DNA of 64,000 bases from Paenibacillus sp. (GTDB lineage: Bacteria > Bacillota > Bacilli > Paenibacillales > Paenibacillaceae): NCBI GenBank assembly GCA_017512705.1, contig JAFWEX010000022.1, positions 62,001-126,000 of the forward strand, in the 5' to 3' direction. The position numbers and the translations under genes are program-made. Positions 19,241-28,951 of the stretch are shown here, one piece after another. Position 1 is the first letter of the stretch. Every line of letters starts with the position of its first letter. The notes beneath the pieces were generated by a model. That model worked only from the letters and a program-made list of their open reading frames with translations, did not search any database and was not told where the DNA came from.

Positions 19241-20617
19241 TTGCCATCCGTTACACTAGAGCGTAGCCGCAAAAAGCGGCTAGAACATGCACATCCCTGG
19301 ATTTTCAAAAATGAAATTGCATCTGTAGACGGTAACCCGGAACCCGGAGATATCGTTAATGTACTCAATCATCAAGGTCGCTACTTGGCGACTGGATATT
19401 ATAACCCAGCTTCCCAGATTACCGTTCGTGTGGTTTCCTATCAACCTTTGGCATTTGAACAGATGGATACCGCTTTTTTTGCAGCGCGTTTCCATGATTG
19501 TTTACGCCACCGGGAACGCTTCATTCAAGATGGCGAAGCCTACCGTCTCGTTTATGGTGAAGCCGATTTTTTACCAGGATTGATCGTTGATCGGTTCGGC
19601 GACATTTTGGTTGTGCAGATCCTTACACTTGGTATGGATCGCTGCCGTGAAGCGATCGTGCAAGCTCTCATTGAAGTGATGCAGCCGGAAGGCATTTATG
19701 AGCGCAGCGATGTATCCATTCGTGAACTGGAAGGCCTGGAGCAGATCAAAGGGCCGCTCTATGGAGAATGTCCGCGTCATGTGACGGTGACGGAGAACGG
19801 GCTGCTCATCAAAGTAGACATTGTGGAAGGACAGAAAACAGGATACTTCTTCGACCAGCGTGAAAATCGTGCGGCCATCGAGCCGTTGATGAAAGGCTGG
19901 GGATACAAAAGCGGGATCACCATGCAGCAGGTCGAGCACGAAGGGACTGAACAGCTTCTACCTGTGAACAAGAGCGGCAAAGTGGTTACTTTCCCGTACT
20001 GGGACGGCGCTACTGTACTGGAATGTTTCTCTCATACTGGCAGCTTTACGCTCAATGCATGCAAGTATGGAGCGAAAAAAGTAACCTGTCTCGATATTTC
20101 TGAACATGCCATCGAAAGTGCACGAACCAATGTCGAACTTAATGGTTTCACAGATCGGGTTGAGTTCGTGGTTGCCGATGCTTTCCAGTACCTGCGTGAG
20201 CAAGTGAAAGGTCTTGATGAGCGCAACGCACGAGCACGCGCAGCAGAACAAAAAGTGGACACGTCCAAGGCGCTGTCCAGTGCTGGAAAAACGTTTGATG
20301 TGGTCATTCTCGATCCTCCTGCGTTTGCCAAAACCAAATCGGCAGTCAAGGGAGCATGCCGTGGATACAAAGACATCAACCTGCAAGGCATGAAACTTGT
20401 CAATGAGGGTGGATATTTAGTAACCGCAAGTTGTTCGTACCACATGCGCCCTGACCTGTTTCTTGAAACGATTGCAGATGCAGCAGAGGATGCTGGCAAA
20501 GTGCTTCGTTTGATCGACTGGAAAGCCGCAGGCAAAGATCATCCGCAAATTTTGGGTGTAGATGAAGGGCACTATCTTAAATTTGCTATTTTTGAAGTAC
20601 GCAGCAAAAAGCAATAG
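19241..20617 (+). CDS. RlmI/RlmK-like class I rRNA methyltransferase with PUA domain
   Basis: The 458-residue product has an N-terminal PUA-type RNA-binding domain (about residues 1-80, HPWIFKNEIASV), the RlmI middle domain (YGEADFLPGLIVDRFGD, then EGQKTGYFFDQRENR), and a SAM-dependent Rossmann domain (VLECFSHTGSFTLNA; catalytic-type VILDPPAFAKTK). It belongs with RlmI (23S m5C1962) and B. subtilis YwbD; the modified base is inferred. It is longer than RlmI (about 396 residues) because of an insert after QRENRAAIEPLMKGW (about 30 residues) and another near residue 330. The start is TTG 19241 with a weak AGAAGTGG upstream. Confidence 0.87.
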   Translation: MPSVTLERSRKKRLEHAHPWIFKNEIASVDGNPEPGDIVNVLNHQGRYLATGYYNPASQITVRVVSYQPLAFEQMDTAFFAARFHDCLRHRERFIQDGEAYRLVYGEADFLPGLIVDRFGDILVVQILTLGMDRCREAIVQALIEVMQPEGIYERSDVSIRELEGLEQIKGPLYGECPRHVTVTENGLLIKVDIVEGQKTGYFFDQRENRAAIEPLMKGWGYKSGITMQQVEHEGTEQLLPVNKSGKVVTFPYWDGATVLECFSHTGSFTLNACKYGAKKVTCLDISEHAIESARTNVELNGFTDRVEFVVADAFQYLREQVKGLDERNARARAAEQKVDTSKALSSAGKTFDVVILDPPAFAKTKSAVKGACRGYKDINLQGMKLVNEGGYLVTASCSYHMRPDLFLETIADAAEDAGKVLRLIDWKAAGKDHPQILGVDEGHYLKFAIFEVRSKKQ

Positions 20618-20682
20618 AAGCATTCTATTTTTGGGTAGTACCTAGATGAACAATTAGATTAAGTCAATTTTAATGGGTTAAG

Positions 20683-20713
20683 GTCCACAGTGGGTATCAC
20701 TGAGGGCTTTTTG
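20683..20713 (+). terminator. Probable terminator after the rlmI-like gene
   Basis: CCACAGTG (20685-20692) pairs with CACTGAGG (20698-20705) apart from one A-A mismatch. The loop is GGTAT, and GGC plus five T follow. Confidence 0.6.
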
Positions 20714-20783
20714 CCATGTGCGGAGATGATCGCCGTTTTTGGTGGATCATGGCAAACATACGTTCCGAATAAGCAAGGTATGG

Positions 20784-20789
20784 TATACT
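20784..20789 (+). promoter_or_regulatory. Possible -10 element for addB
   Basis: TATACT (20784-20789), preceded by TGG, lies 40 bp before the addB start. No good -35 is visible at the right distance (CGTTCC). It is plausible as an extended -10 promoter but not proven. Confidence 0.35.
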
Positions 20790-20829
20790 GAAAATTAAAA
20801 TCTTGCACGTGCAGTTTGGAGGATGACAC

Positions 20830-23800
20830 ATGTCCGTTCGCTTTGTTATTGGCCGGGCAGGCAGTGGTAAAAGTACACTGATCACCCGGGAAATTACATC
20901 CCTGCTTCAACAGGAGCCACAAGGTAAACCGCTGATATTGCTTGTTCCGGAACAGAGCTCGTTTCGGACAGAGCAGGCGCTTGTGTCTTCAGGAGGAATT
21001 AAAGGCATGATGCGTGCCGAGGTGCTTGGATTTCGCCGTCTGGCTTACCGCGTTATGCAAGAAGCTGGTGGTTCTGCCCGCATTCCGATTGGAGCCGAGG
21101 GTAAAAAGATGCTTTTATATAAAGTCATACAGCGGCGGAAGGAAGAATTACGATTATTCTCTGCTTCGGGAAGCCAGCTTGGGTTTATTGGGGAGCTGAC
21201 CAATCTATATGGTGAGTTTAAACGCTATGAAGTTCATGCGTCAGCACTTGAAGATGGGCTTAAGGAATGGAACATTACGGCGAATTCACCTATTCTGGAA
21301 GACAAGCTTCATGACTTGAATCTGATCTACCATGACTATGAAAAGGAATTGACCGATTTATATATAGATGATGAAGACACGTTGAATGAACTGACGGGTC
21401 GTTTGCCAGAAAGTACATGGCTGCAGGGAGCAGAAGTGTGGATTGATGGATTTCATAGTTTCACTCCACAAGAGATGAGTGTGATTGGACAACTGATGTT
21501 ACAGGCCTCGTCTGTAACGATTGCCCTGACGCTTGATCGTGCTTACGAGCAAGGCGTGCTACCAGGAGAACTGGATTTATTTTATCCAACGGCAAGTGCC
21601 TACGTGCGGCTCAAAGGCATGGCTGAACATTTAGGTGTGTCTAGCGATACAACTATTCTTCATGATGAAGTTTTACCGAGATTTAAGGATCGCCCTGGAC
21701 TTGCGCATCTGGAAGCTGGTTTTGAACGTCGTGTCCGCTGGAGAAGTAACGGTGAGGACTCGGGTATACGCTTGTTCGCTGCGGAGAATCGACGGGCAGA
21801 GCTGGAAGGAGCTTTGCGTGAAATGCGCCGTCTGGCCCAGGAAGATGGAGCAAGGTATCGTGAGATGGCAGTACTGGTTCGTGGATTAGACAATTATGCT
21901 GATATTGCTGAACCGCTATTCCAGGATTATGATGTTCCGGTGTTTATGGACCGTAGACGGAGTGAATTACATCACCCATTATCTGAATTTATTCGCTCGG
22001 CTCTGGATATCGTTCGTCGCAACTGGCGGTATGAAGATGTGTTTCGTTGTGTGAAAACCGATCTGTTGCTTCCGCTGGATGGTTCTATCACGCGTGAAGA
22101 TATGGATCAGTTGGAGAACTATGTGCTGGCTTGCGGTATTCATGGATATCGCTGGACAGATGGAAGGCCATGGAAGTATGTCCCGAGTCTATCTCTGGAG
22201 GACAACGGTCAGGAAGGACGTAGCCGAGGACGCGATGCTGTGTTATCTCTAATGGAGAACTGCAGAACGGTAATCACAACTGCACTGGGCACGTTTGAGA
22301 AACGAATGAAAAGAGCAAAAACAGCTGCCGCTCAGTGTGAGGCGTTGTTTGGGCTGTTAGAGGATGCGAACATTGCACATAAGCTGGATCAGATGTCTGC
22401 TCAGGCCAAGGCTCAAGGTGATCCGGAGCGATCCAGAGAGCATCGCCAAATGTGGGGAGCAGTGCTGGATTTGCTAGATCAGATGGTTGATATGATGGGC
22501 AATGAGCGTCTAGATATCAATTTATTTGCGGGCATGATGGAGACGGGATTGACTGAACTCAAGCTGGGACTTGTTCCTCCGGCGATTGACCAGGTGCTCT
22601 TTGGTTCCATGGATCGTACTCGTCTGCGTGATATCAAATATGTATTTATTCTTGGAGCTGTCGATGGAGAATTGCCAGCGATCCCTCAGGACAACGGTGT
22701 ATTAACCGAACAGGAAAGATCTCTGCTGACAGAGAGAGGCATGGGTCTTGGACCGGGAGCCACAAGACTTATGCTGGATGAACGTTTTCTAATCTATACG
22801 GCTTTGACTGCTGCGAGTAATCAGTTATGGCTGAGCTATCCCGTGACAGATGATGAAGGGAAATCATTACTACCATCCGAAATTGTGCGCCATGTACGGA
22901 AAATGTTCGGACTGCAGGAGCAACCCTTGCTTGTACAGCCCCCGGTTTCAGATATGGAAGCTGTACATCTCTCTTACGCTATTCATCCGGAACAGAGTCT
23001 TTCGATGTTGATTGGTCAGCTGCGCAGGTGGCGCAGAGGTGAAGACATTCCCGAAATGTGGTGGGCTGTCTACAATTGGCATGTTACCCGCGAAGCGAGC
23101 CGCGCGCAACTGGAGCGGCTGCTCGGCTCTGTCTTTTATCGTAATCGTGCACTCCGGCTGCAAACATCAACCAGCCGCCGGTTGTATGGTAAGGAGGTAC
23201 GGACAAGTGTCTCACGCATGGAGCGTTTCGTAGCATGTCCGTTCTCTCACTTTGCATCACATGGACTAAAGCTCAAGGAGCGGCAATTGTATCGTCTTCA
23301 GGCTCCGGATATTGGTCAGTTGTTTCATGCTGCACTGAGTCAATTGGCGATGCGCCTACGTGAGGAGAATCGTAGCTGGGGCAGTCTGACACCGGAACAA
23401 TGTCGCCAGGAAGCTGAGCAAACGGTGGAGGAGATTGCTCCACAGCTTCAGGGCGAGATTTTGTTAAGCACGAAGCGTTACGGATATATTTTCCGCAAAT
23501 TAAAAGATATCGTCAGCCGAGCATCGGTTATTTTGGGCGAGCAGTCCAGACGCGGTAGCTTTGAACCGATTGGGCTGGAACTTGATTTTGGCCCGGGTAA
23601 ACCTCTGCCGCCTCTGCGTTTTGAGCTGGAGAACGGGTGTGTACTGGAGATTGTCGGCCGGATCGACCGTGTAGATGTCGCTGAAGGTGAGAACGGCCTG
23701 CTACTCCGAGTGATCGACTATAAATCCAGTCAGACGGATCTCAAACTTCATGAGGTGTACTATGGATTGTCGCTGCAAATGCTCACCTATCTGGAGGTAT

Positions 23801-24333
23801 TGCTCAGTGCGGCGGAGGAGTGGTTAGGGGAAACGGCGTTGCCGGGAGGCACTCTTTATTTCCATGTGCATAATCCGCTACTGCAATCCGCGAATGGCAT
23901 GACATCGGAACAGGCGGGGCAAGAGCTGTTGAAACGTTTTAAAATGAAAGGTCTGTTATTGGCAGATCGCGATGCGATTGCTCAGATGGATCATACGTTG
24001 GATAAAGGGCATTCCGCAATCATTCCGGTCGCATTGAAAGCGGATGGCAGCTTCTATAGTAGTGCCGCTGTAGCGACGCCAGAACAGTGGGATACACTAC
24101 TGTCTGCCGTACGTGGTAATATTCGTGAGATCGGAACCCGAATTACTGATGGGGATACAGCGATTGAGCCGTATCGTATACAGCAGGAGGTCGCATGTAC
24201 CTTCTGTCCATACAAACCAGTCTGTCAATTTGATGAAAACATCGAAGGAAACGACTATAAAATACTGTCCAAACCGGGCAAACAGCACATCTGGGATATG
24301 CTGTCTCACAGCAGGGAGGAGGAATCGTTATGA
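20830..24333 (+). CDS. addB: AddB subunit of the AddAB helicase-nuclease
   Basis: AddB pairs with AddA to process double-strand breaks and recognise Chi-type sequences. The 1167 residues match the B. subtilis protein (1166). A Walker A motif GRAGSGKST lies at about residues 8-16. The C-terminal RecB-type nuclease is preceded by FVACPFSHFA, supplying the first cysteine of an iron-sulfur cluster. Its other cysteines are in CTFCPYKPVC near residue 1120. VIDYKSSQTD is the nuclease motif with the catalytic Asp and Lys. ATG 20830 follows TTGGAGG with a 7-nt spacer. It overlaps addA by 4 bp. Confidence 0.97.
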   Translation: MSVRFVIGRAGSGKSTLITREITSLLQQEPQGKPLILLVPEQSSFRTEQALVSSGGIKGMMRAEVLGFRRLAYRVMQEAGGSARIPIGAEGKKMLLYKVIQRRKEELRLFSASGSQLGFIGELTNLYGEFKRYEVHASALEDGLKEWNITANSPILEDKLHDLNLIYHDYEKELTDLYIDDEDTLNELTGRLPESTWLQGAEVWIDGFHSFTPQEMSVIGQLMLQASSVTIALTLDRAYEQGVLPGELDLFYPTASAYVRLKGMAEHLGVSSDTTILHDEVLPRFKDRPGLAHLEAGFERRVRWRSNGEDSGIRLFAAENRRAELEGALREMRRLAQEDGARYREMAVLVRGLDNYADIAEPLFQDYDVPVFMDRRRSELHHPLSEFIRSALDIVRRNWRYEDVFRCVKTDLLLPLDGSITREDMDQLENYVLACGIHGYRWTDGRPWKYVPSLSLEDNGQEGRSRGRDAVLSLMENCRTVITTALGTFEKRMKRAKTAAAQCEALFGLLEDANIAHKLDQMSAQAKAQGDPERSREHRQMWGAVLDLLDQMVDMMGNERLDINLFAGMMETGLTELKLGLVPPAIDQVLFGSMDRTRLRDIKYVFILGAVDGELPAIPQDNGVLTEQERSLLTERGMGLGPGATRLMLDERFLIYTALTAASNQLWLSYPVTDDEGKSLLPSEIVRHVRKMFGLQEQPLLVQPPVSDMEAVHLSYAIHPEQSLSMLIGQLRRWRRGEDIPEMWWAVYNWHVTREASRAQLERLLGSVFYRNRALRLQTSTSRRLYGKEVRTSVSRMERFVACPFSHFASHGLKLKERQLYRLQAPDIGQLFHAALSQLAMRLREENRSWGSLTPEQCRQEAEQTVEEIAPQLQGEILLSTKRYGYIFRKLKDIVSRASVILGEQSRRGSFEPIGLELDFGPGKPLPPLRFELENGCVLEIVGRIDRVDVAEGENGLLLRVIDYKSSQTDLKLHEVYYGLSLQMLTYLEVLLSAAEEWLGETALPGGTLYFHVHNPLLQSANGMTSEQAGQELLKRFKMKGLLLADRDAIAQMDHTLDKGHSAIIPVALKADGSFYSSAAVATPEQWDTLLSAVRGNIREIGTRITDGDTAIEPYRIQQEVACTFCPYKPVCQFDENIEGNDYKILSKPGKQHIWDMLSHSREEESL

Positions 24334-27300
24334 CGCATATGCCTAAACCGGAAGGTAGTTTCTGGAGTGATGATCAATGGAGCGCCATCTCTGAGCACGG
24401 AGAAGATATTCTGGTCGCCGCAGCTGCAGGATCGGGAAAGACAGCGGTTCTGGTTGAGCGGATTATACGTAAAATAGCCGACCCTTCCCAAGGATTCGGC
24501 GTGGATCGATTGCTTGTTGCCACGTTTACGAAGGCGGCGGCTGCGGAGATGAAGCAGCGTATTCGAGAGGCATTGGAGCGTGCGCTGGAGGAGCGGCCCG
24601 AGGATGAGCACTTGCGTAGACAGTTGTCATTGCTCGGACGAGCCTCCATTACGACATTGCACTCCTTCTGTATGGAAGTCATTCGCAGGTATTATCAGCA
24701 GATTCCCCTTAATCCGGCTTTTCGTATTTTGAATGAAAATGAGGCCGAGATGCTTCGTCAGGAACTGCTTGAGGAGCTGTTTGAGGAAAAGTATGGCGAA
24801 GAGGACGAGGGCAGTACGTTCCGCGAATTGGTAGACTGGTTCAGTGGAGAGCGAAACGATGATGCCATGCACCGGTTGGTGCAGCGTCTGTACGATTTCT
24901 CGCGAAGCCATTCTTGGCCAGATCACTGGCTCATGGAGATGGCCGAAGCTTTTCAGGTGGAAAGTGTAGAGGCGTTGGGACAATCGGCATGGGTGCAGAG
25001 CATTTTACGGGATGCGGCTCTCGCTCTAAGCGGGGCAGCAGGACTGCTGCGACAAGGGATTCAGGTTTCCTTACAGCCTGAAGGACCAGCACCTTACGCA
25101 GAGACACTCAAAGAAGATTTGGCTATGGTTGAAGAGCTTTTATCTGCAGTTGAAGTGATGCCTTGGGAAAGGTTGCCTGAAGTATTCCAGCCGGCTGCAT
25201 TTGGCAAATTGAAACCGTGTAAGAAAGATCAGACGGACCCTGGGCTACAGGAACAGGTAAAAGAACTGCGCGAAACAGCCAAAAAAGCAGTTGTTGATCT
25301 GAAAGGTTCTCTTTTTGGAAGAAGTGCTTTTTCCTTTTGGCAGGAGCTGGAACAAGCCGCGCCGCTTATGAAGGAACTTTCCAAGCTGGTAAGTACGTTT
25401 GGCGAGCGTTATCGTCAGGCGAAGCAGGAACGTGGTCAGGTTGACTTTAATGATCTGGAGCATTACTGTCTGCACATTTTGCGGCATGAGGACTCTACCC
25501 CTCAACATTCGATGCCTTCGGATGCAGCGATGGAATATCGTGTACGTTTTGATGAAGTGCTACTCGATGAATATCAGGATACCAATACGGTCCAAGAGGA
25601 CATCGTCAAGCTGATCTCCAGAGAGAGTCCGGGTAACCGATTCATGGTGGGTGACGTCAAGCAGAGTATTTATCGTTTCCGGTTAGCTGAACCAGGTCTG
25701 TTCATGAACAAATACCGCAACTATACAGCGAGTACTCCTGTGGAGACGGATGACAACGGAGAGCGCACGGCGAATAGGGGGATTGGAACGGGGAAACGAA
25801 TCGACCTTGCTCGTAATTTCCGCAGTCGTGCCGAAGTTGTCCATTCCGTTAACCTCATATTCAGACAGTTGATGAATGAAGGGGTCGCAGAGATTGCATA
25901 CGATGAACGGGCTCAGTTAGCATATGGTGCTTCCTTTCCGTCTGAGACACTTGGAAGCGAAGCGTATACACCTGAGCTCATGTTAATTGATCGCCAAGGC
26001 AACGGAACGGATATGTCCGAAAGTATGGAAGAGGGCGTGGATGCGGCAGCGGCCGCAGAACTGGAGAGCGCTGAACTCGAAACGGCTCAACTGGAAGCAC
26101 GCGCCATCGCGTCTCGGATACGAGAAATGGTCGGAGAAACAGACAAGCCTGCACTGAACGTGTATGACAAGGCGCTGCAAACGATGCGTCCGGCACGTTA
26201 TGGAGACATTGTCATTTTGCTTCGTTCCACATTGATGTGGGCTCCGTTGATGATTGAGGAATTCAGACAGCAGGGCATCCCTGCAGGTGGGGAGCAGAGC
26301 AAAGGATACTTTCAAGCGACAGAAGTTGAAGTGATGTTATCTCTATTACAGCTTGTGGACAATCCAAGACAGGATATTCCTCTGGCTTCTGTACTCCGTT
26401 CTCCCATCGTTGGTTTGAATGAAGAGGAGCTTGCTCAGATTCGCCTGGGCGACAAAAGACAGTCCTTCTATGATGCCGTTGTATCTGCTGCAGGGGATTG
26501 GGGAGATGAATCGCATGCAGTCCATCAGCGTTCTGAGCAGAGACAGCATACAAAGGTTGACCGTGTGATCCAGATGCAATGGCCGGAAGGTTGGTCAGAG
26601 ATCGAACAAGCACAGCGGGAATCAGCCGCTACTATTGAGCTGGAAGCTGATTTGAAAGCTGGTCTGGAAGAACATGCGCGAACTGAAATGCGTGAACAAG
26701 AGTCTGGCTCTATGGATGGGAACGAACATGCTCACTCCCAGTTGCAACAGAAACTCATTCATTTCATGCGTCAACTGGAACAGTGGAGACTTGAGGCAAG
26801 ACAAGGCAGCTTAAGTGAGCTGATCTGGCGTATTTATCGGGATACCGGATATCTCGACTGGGTTGGCGGTCTTCCTGGTGGTCAGCAGCGCCAAAGTAAT
26901 CTGAAAGCACTATACGATCGGGCACGTCAATACGAGGAAGCTACTGCGAACCGCGGATTGTTCCGTTTCCTCACCTATGTCTCCCGATTGCGGGAAAATG
27001 GCGGAGATCTCGGTACGGTATCTAGTGGTTCAGGGGAACAGGACAATGCGGTACGAATCATGACGATACATCGAAGCAAAGGTCTGGAGTTCCCGATTGT
27101 ATTTGTCGGCGGCATCTCTAAATTGTTTAATCAGCAGGATCTGCATGCACCGTTTTTGATGCATAAGGAACTCGGATTTGGCCCTAGATTCGTGGATCGT
27201 GATAACAGGGTTGCCTATCCTACTTTAGCCAATCTGGCTATTCGTCGCCGTGCTCAATTTGAACTACTTGCCGAAGAGATGCGTGTGCTGTATGTGGCAT

Positions 27301-28826
27301 TAACTCGGCCAAAAGAAAAAATGGTACTTGTAGGTACGGTGAAGGACGCTGTCAAAAAGGTACAGGCCTGGTTACAGGTTAAGGACAGTCCCGAGCTGGC
27401 ATTACCAGATTATCTCCTTGCGGCTGGACGGAACTATCTGGACTGGATCGGACCAGCACTGATCAGGCACCGGGATGCCGCCGTGTTACGTGAGCTTGCA
27501 GGTGATCCTGATTCATATGCAGCTTGCCTTGCAAGTGATGAGTCACGCTGGAGCATATCCGTGGTTGCTGCGGATCATGTGTCTCGTAGTACGAATACAG
27601 ACGTTGTGCAGAGCGAAGAGGATGAGACCACTGCACTTCGAAGAGAACGAATGTCGGCACTGCAAACGATGCAGCCGGTTCGATTAATATCATCAGCCGA
27701 ACTCCCAGAGCAGTCAGACAGGATGACAGGTATTGATTTTGCTGAGATTGAATTCGTCGAATCCGAGAAAGACATAGATGTGAGTTCAGACCTGAAAGAA
27801 GAACCGCATGAAGAAAACGCGATGGATGAACCGGGTAGAGATGATACACTGTTAGATACTACGTTGGTACGTGAGATTGAGAAACGGCTTTCCTGGACAT
27901 ATCCATATGAATCAGCGTCTCAGGTGGCAGCAAGCACTTCGGTGACTGAAATCAAGAGCTCTCTTTTGATGCTGGAGGATGTTTCGTATCCTGTGATGGA
28001 AGAGTTACAAGAACGAGCTGATGCAGCCTATTCAGAACATCCGCTAGACATAAACAATATGGATCGCTCTAAGGAAGGAACGCTGCCAATACAGCAGGAC
28101 TTGTTGGATACCCGTAATCATCGTGAACCTGCATCAAGTTCGAATGCGACTGTAAACCCAGATGTTAGCGAGACGATACCGACGGAATCTTCATTTAAAC
28201 TGCACCTGCGCCGTCCAAAATTCATGGGTGAGAGACAACTGACGGGAACAGAACGTGGAATCGTATATCATACGCTGATGCAGCATCTCCCTCTAGATGG
28301 GTCTGCTGTGGATGACACAATTGTTGCTGAGACCATTGCCCGACTACTGACGCTTCAAATTTTGCTTCCTTATCAGGCAGAGGCGATTGAACGAGGGGAA
28401 CTGACATCCTTTTTTGGTACACAACCAGGAATGGAAATGCTGCGTGCGGCATGGATCAAAAGGGAGATTCCATTTACTTATGGTCTACCTGCACATCAAT
28501 CACCTGCCGAGTGGCTTCATGAATTGCGGTTGAACGAGGATCAGGAGAAGTTGAGTGATCGGATTAAGGTAGAAGCTACATTGGAAAACGAAACCGTGCT
28601 TGTCAGGGGGATTATTGACTGTCTCTATGAAGTCGATGGCGAACTTGTTCTGCTAGATTATAAGACGGATCGGGTGCTGGAACATCGCGGAGGACTGGAA
28701 CCTTTAGTTGAAAACTATCGTTTCCAGCTAGAGCTGTACGGGCGGGCTATCGAAGATATATTGGGTCGACAAGTTGACCATACGTGGCTTTACTTTTTTG
28801 ATGGTGGTCATGCAGTCAGATTGTAG
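24330..28826 (+). CDS. addA: AddA helicase-nuclease subunit, unusually long
   Basis: AddA is the UvrD-like 3'-5' helicase and nuclease of AddAB. At 1498 residues it is about 265 longer than the B. subtilis protein. Helicase motifs are AAAGSGKTAVLVERI (motif I), ATFTKAAAAEMK (Ia), LLDEYQDTN (II), GDVKQSIYRFR (III), TIHRSKGLEFPIVFVGG (V) and VLYVALTRPKEK (VI, about residue 985). The nuclease domain (from about residue 1300) has ERGIVYHTLMQH, VRGIIDCLYE and LLDYKTD. Most extra length lies between motif VI and the nuclease (about residues 1085-1290): an acidic, Ser/Glu-rich, probably disordered linker. A smaller polar insert lies near 730-800. The start overlaps the addB stop (ATGA), so translation is coupled. 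Confidence 0.96.
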   Translation: MTHMPKPEGSFWSDDQWSAISEHGEDILVAAAAGSGKTAVLVERIIRKIADPSQGFGVDRLLVATFTKAAAAEMKQRIREALERALEERPEDEHLRRQLSLLGRASITTLHSFCMEVIRRYYQQIPLNPAFRILNENEAEMLRQELLEELFEEKYGEEDEGSTFRELVDWFSGERNDDAMHRLVQRLYDFSRSHSWPDHWLMEMAEAFQVESVEALGQSAWVQSILRDAALALSGAAGLLRQGIQVSLQPEGPAPYAETLKEDLAMVEELLSAVEVMPWERLPEVFQPAAFGKLKPCKKDQTDPGLQEQVKELRETAKKAVVDLKGSLFGRSAFSFWQELEQAAPLMKELSKLVSTFGERYRQAKQERGQVDFNDLEHYCLHILRHEDSTPQHSMPSDAAMEYRVRFDEVLLDEYQDTNTVQEDIVKLISRESPGNRFMVGDVKQSIYRFRLAEPGLFMNKYRNYTASTPVETDDNGERTANRGIGTGKRIDLARNFRSRAEVVHSVNLIFRQLMNEGVAEIAYDERAQLAYGASFPSETLGSEAYTPELMLIDRQGNGTDMSESMEEGVDAAAAAELESAELETAQLEARAIASRIREMVGETDKPALNVYDKALQTMRPARYGDIVILLRSTLMWAPLMIEEFRQQGIPAGGEQSKGYFQATEVEVMLSLLQLVDNPRQDIPLASVLRSPIVGLNEEELAQIRLGDKRQSFYDAVVSAAGDWGDESHAVHQRSEQRQHTKVDRVIQMQWPEGWSEIEQAQRESAATIELEADLKAGLEEHARTEMREQESGSMDGNEHAHSQLQQKLIHFMRQLEQWRLEARQGSLSELIWRIYRDTGYLDWVGGLPGGQQRQSNLKALYDRARQYEEATANRGLFRFLTYVSRLRENGGDLGTVSSGSGEQDNAVRIMTIHRSKGLEFPIVFVGGISKLFNQQDLHAPFLMHKELGFGPRFVDRDNRVAYPTLANLAIRRRAQFELLAEEMRVLYVALTRPKEKMVLVGTVKDAVKKVQAWLQVKDSPELALPDYLLAAGRNYLDWIGPALIRHRDAAVLRELAGDPDSYAACLASDESRWSISVVAADHVSRSTNTDVVQSEEDETTALRRERMSALQTMQPVRLISSAELPEQSDRMTGIDFAEIEFVESEKDIDVSSDLKEEPHEENAMDEPGRDDTLLDTTLVREIEKRLSWTYPYESASQVAASTSVTEIKSSLLMLEDVSYPVMEELQERADAAYSEHPLDINNMDRSKEGTLPIQQDLLDTRNHREPASSSNATVNPDVSETIPTESSFKLHLRRPKFMGERQLTGTERGIVYHTLMQHLPLDGSAVDDTIVAETIARLLTLQILLPYQAEAIERGELTSFFGTQPGMEMLRAAWIKREIPFTYGLPAHQSPAEWLHELRLNEDQEKLSDRIKVEATLENETVLVRGIIDCLYEVDGELVLLDYKTDRVLEHRGGLEPLVENYRFQLELYGRAIEDILGRQVDHTWLYFFDGGHAVRL

Positions 28827-28951
28827 AAGGGTCTGGCTGCTTTCAATCGATGGAAGAGTAGAACCCATAAAAAAACAATAGAAGCAACGATGTAATGAAC
28901 AAATGATGTAAGGAACAAGAGAGGACTTAGGGAAGAGAGGTGTAACGGACG

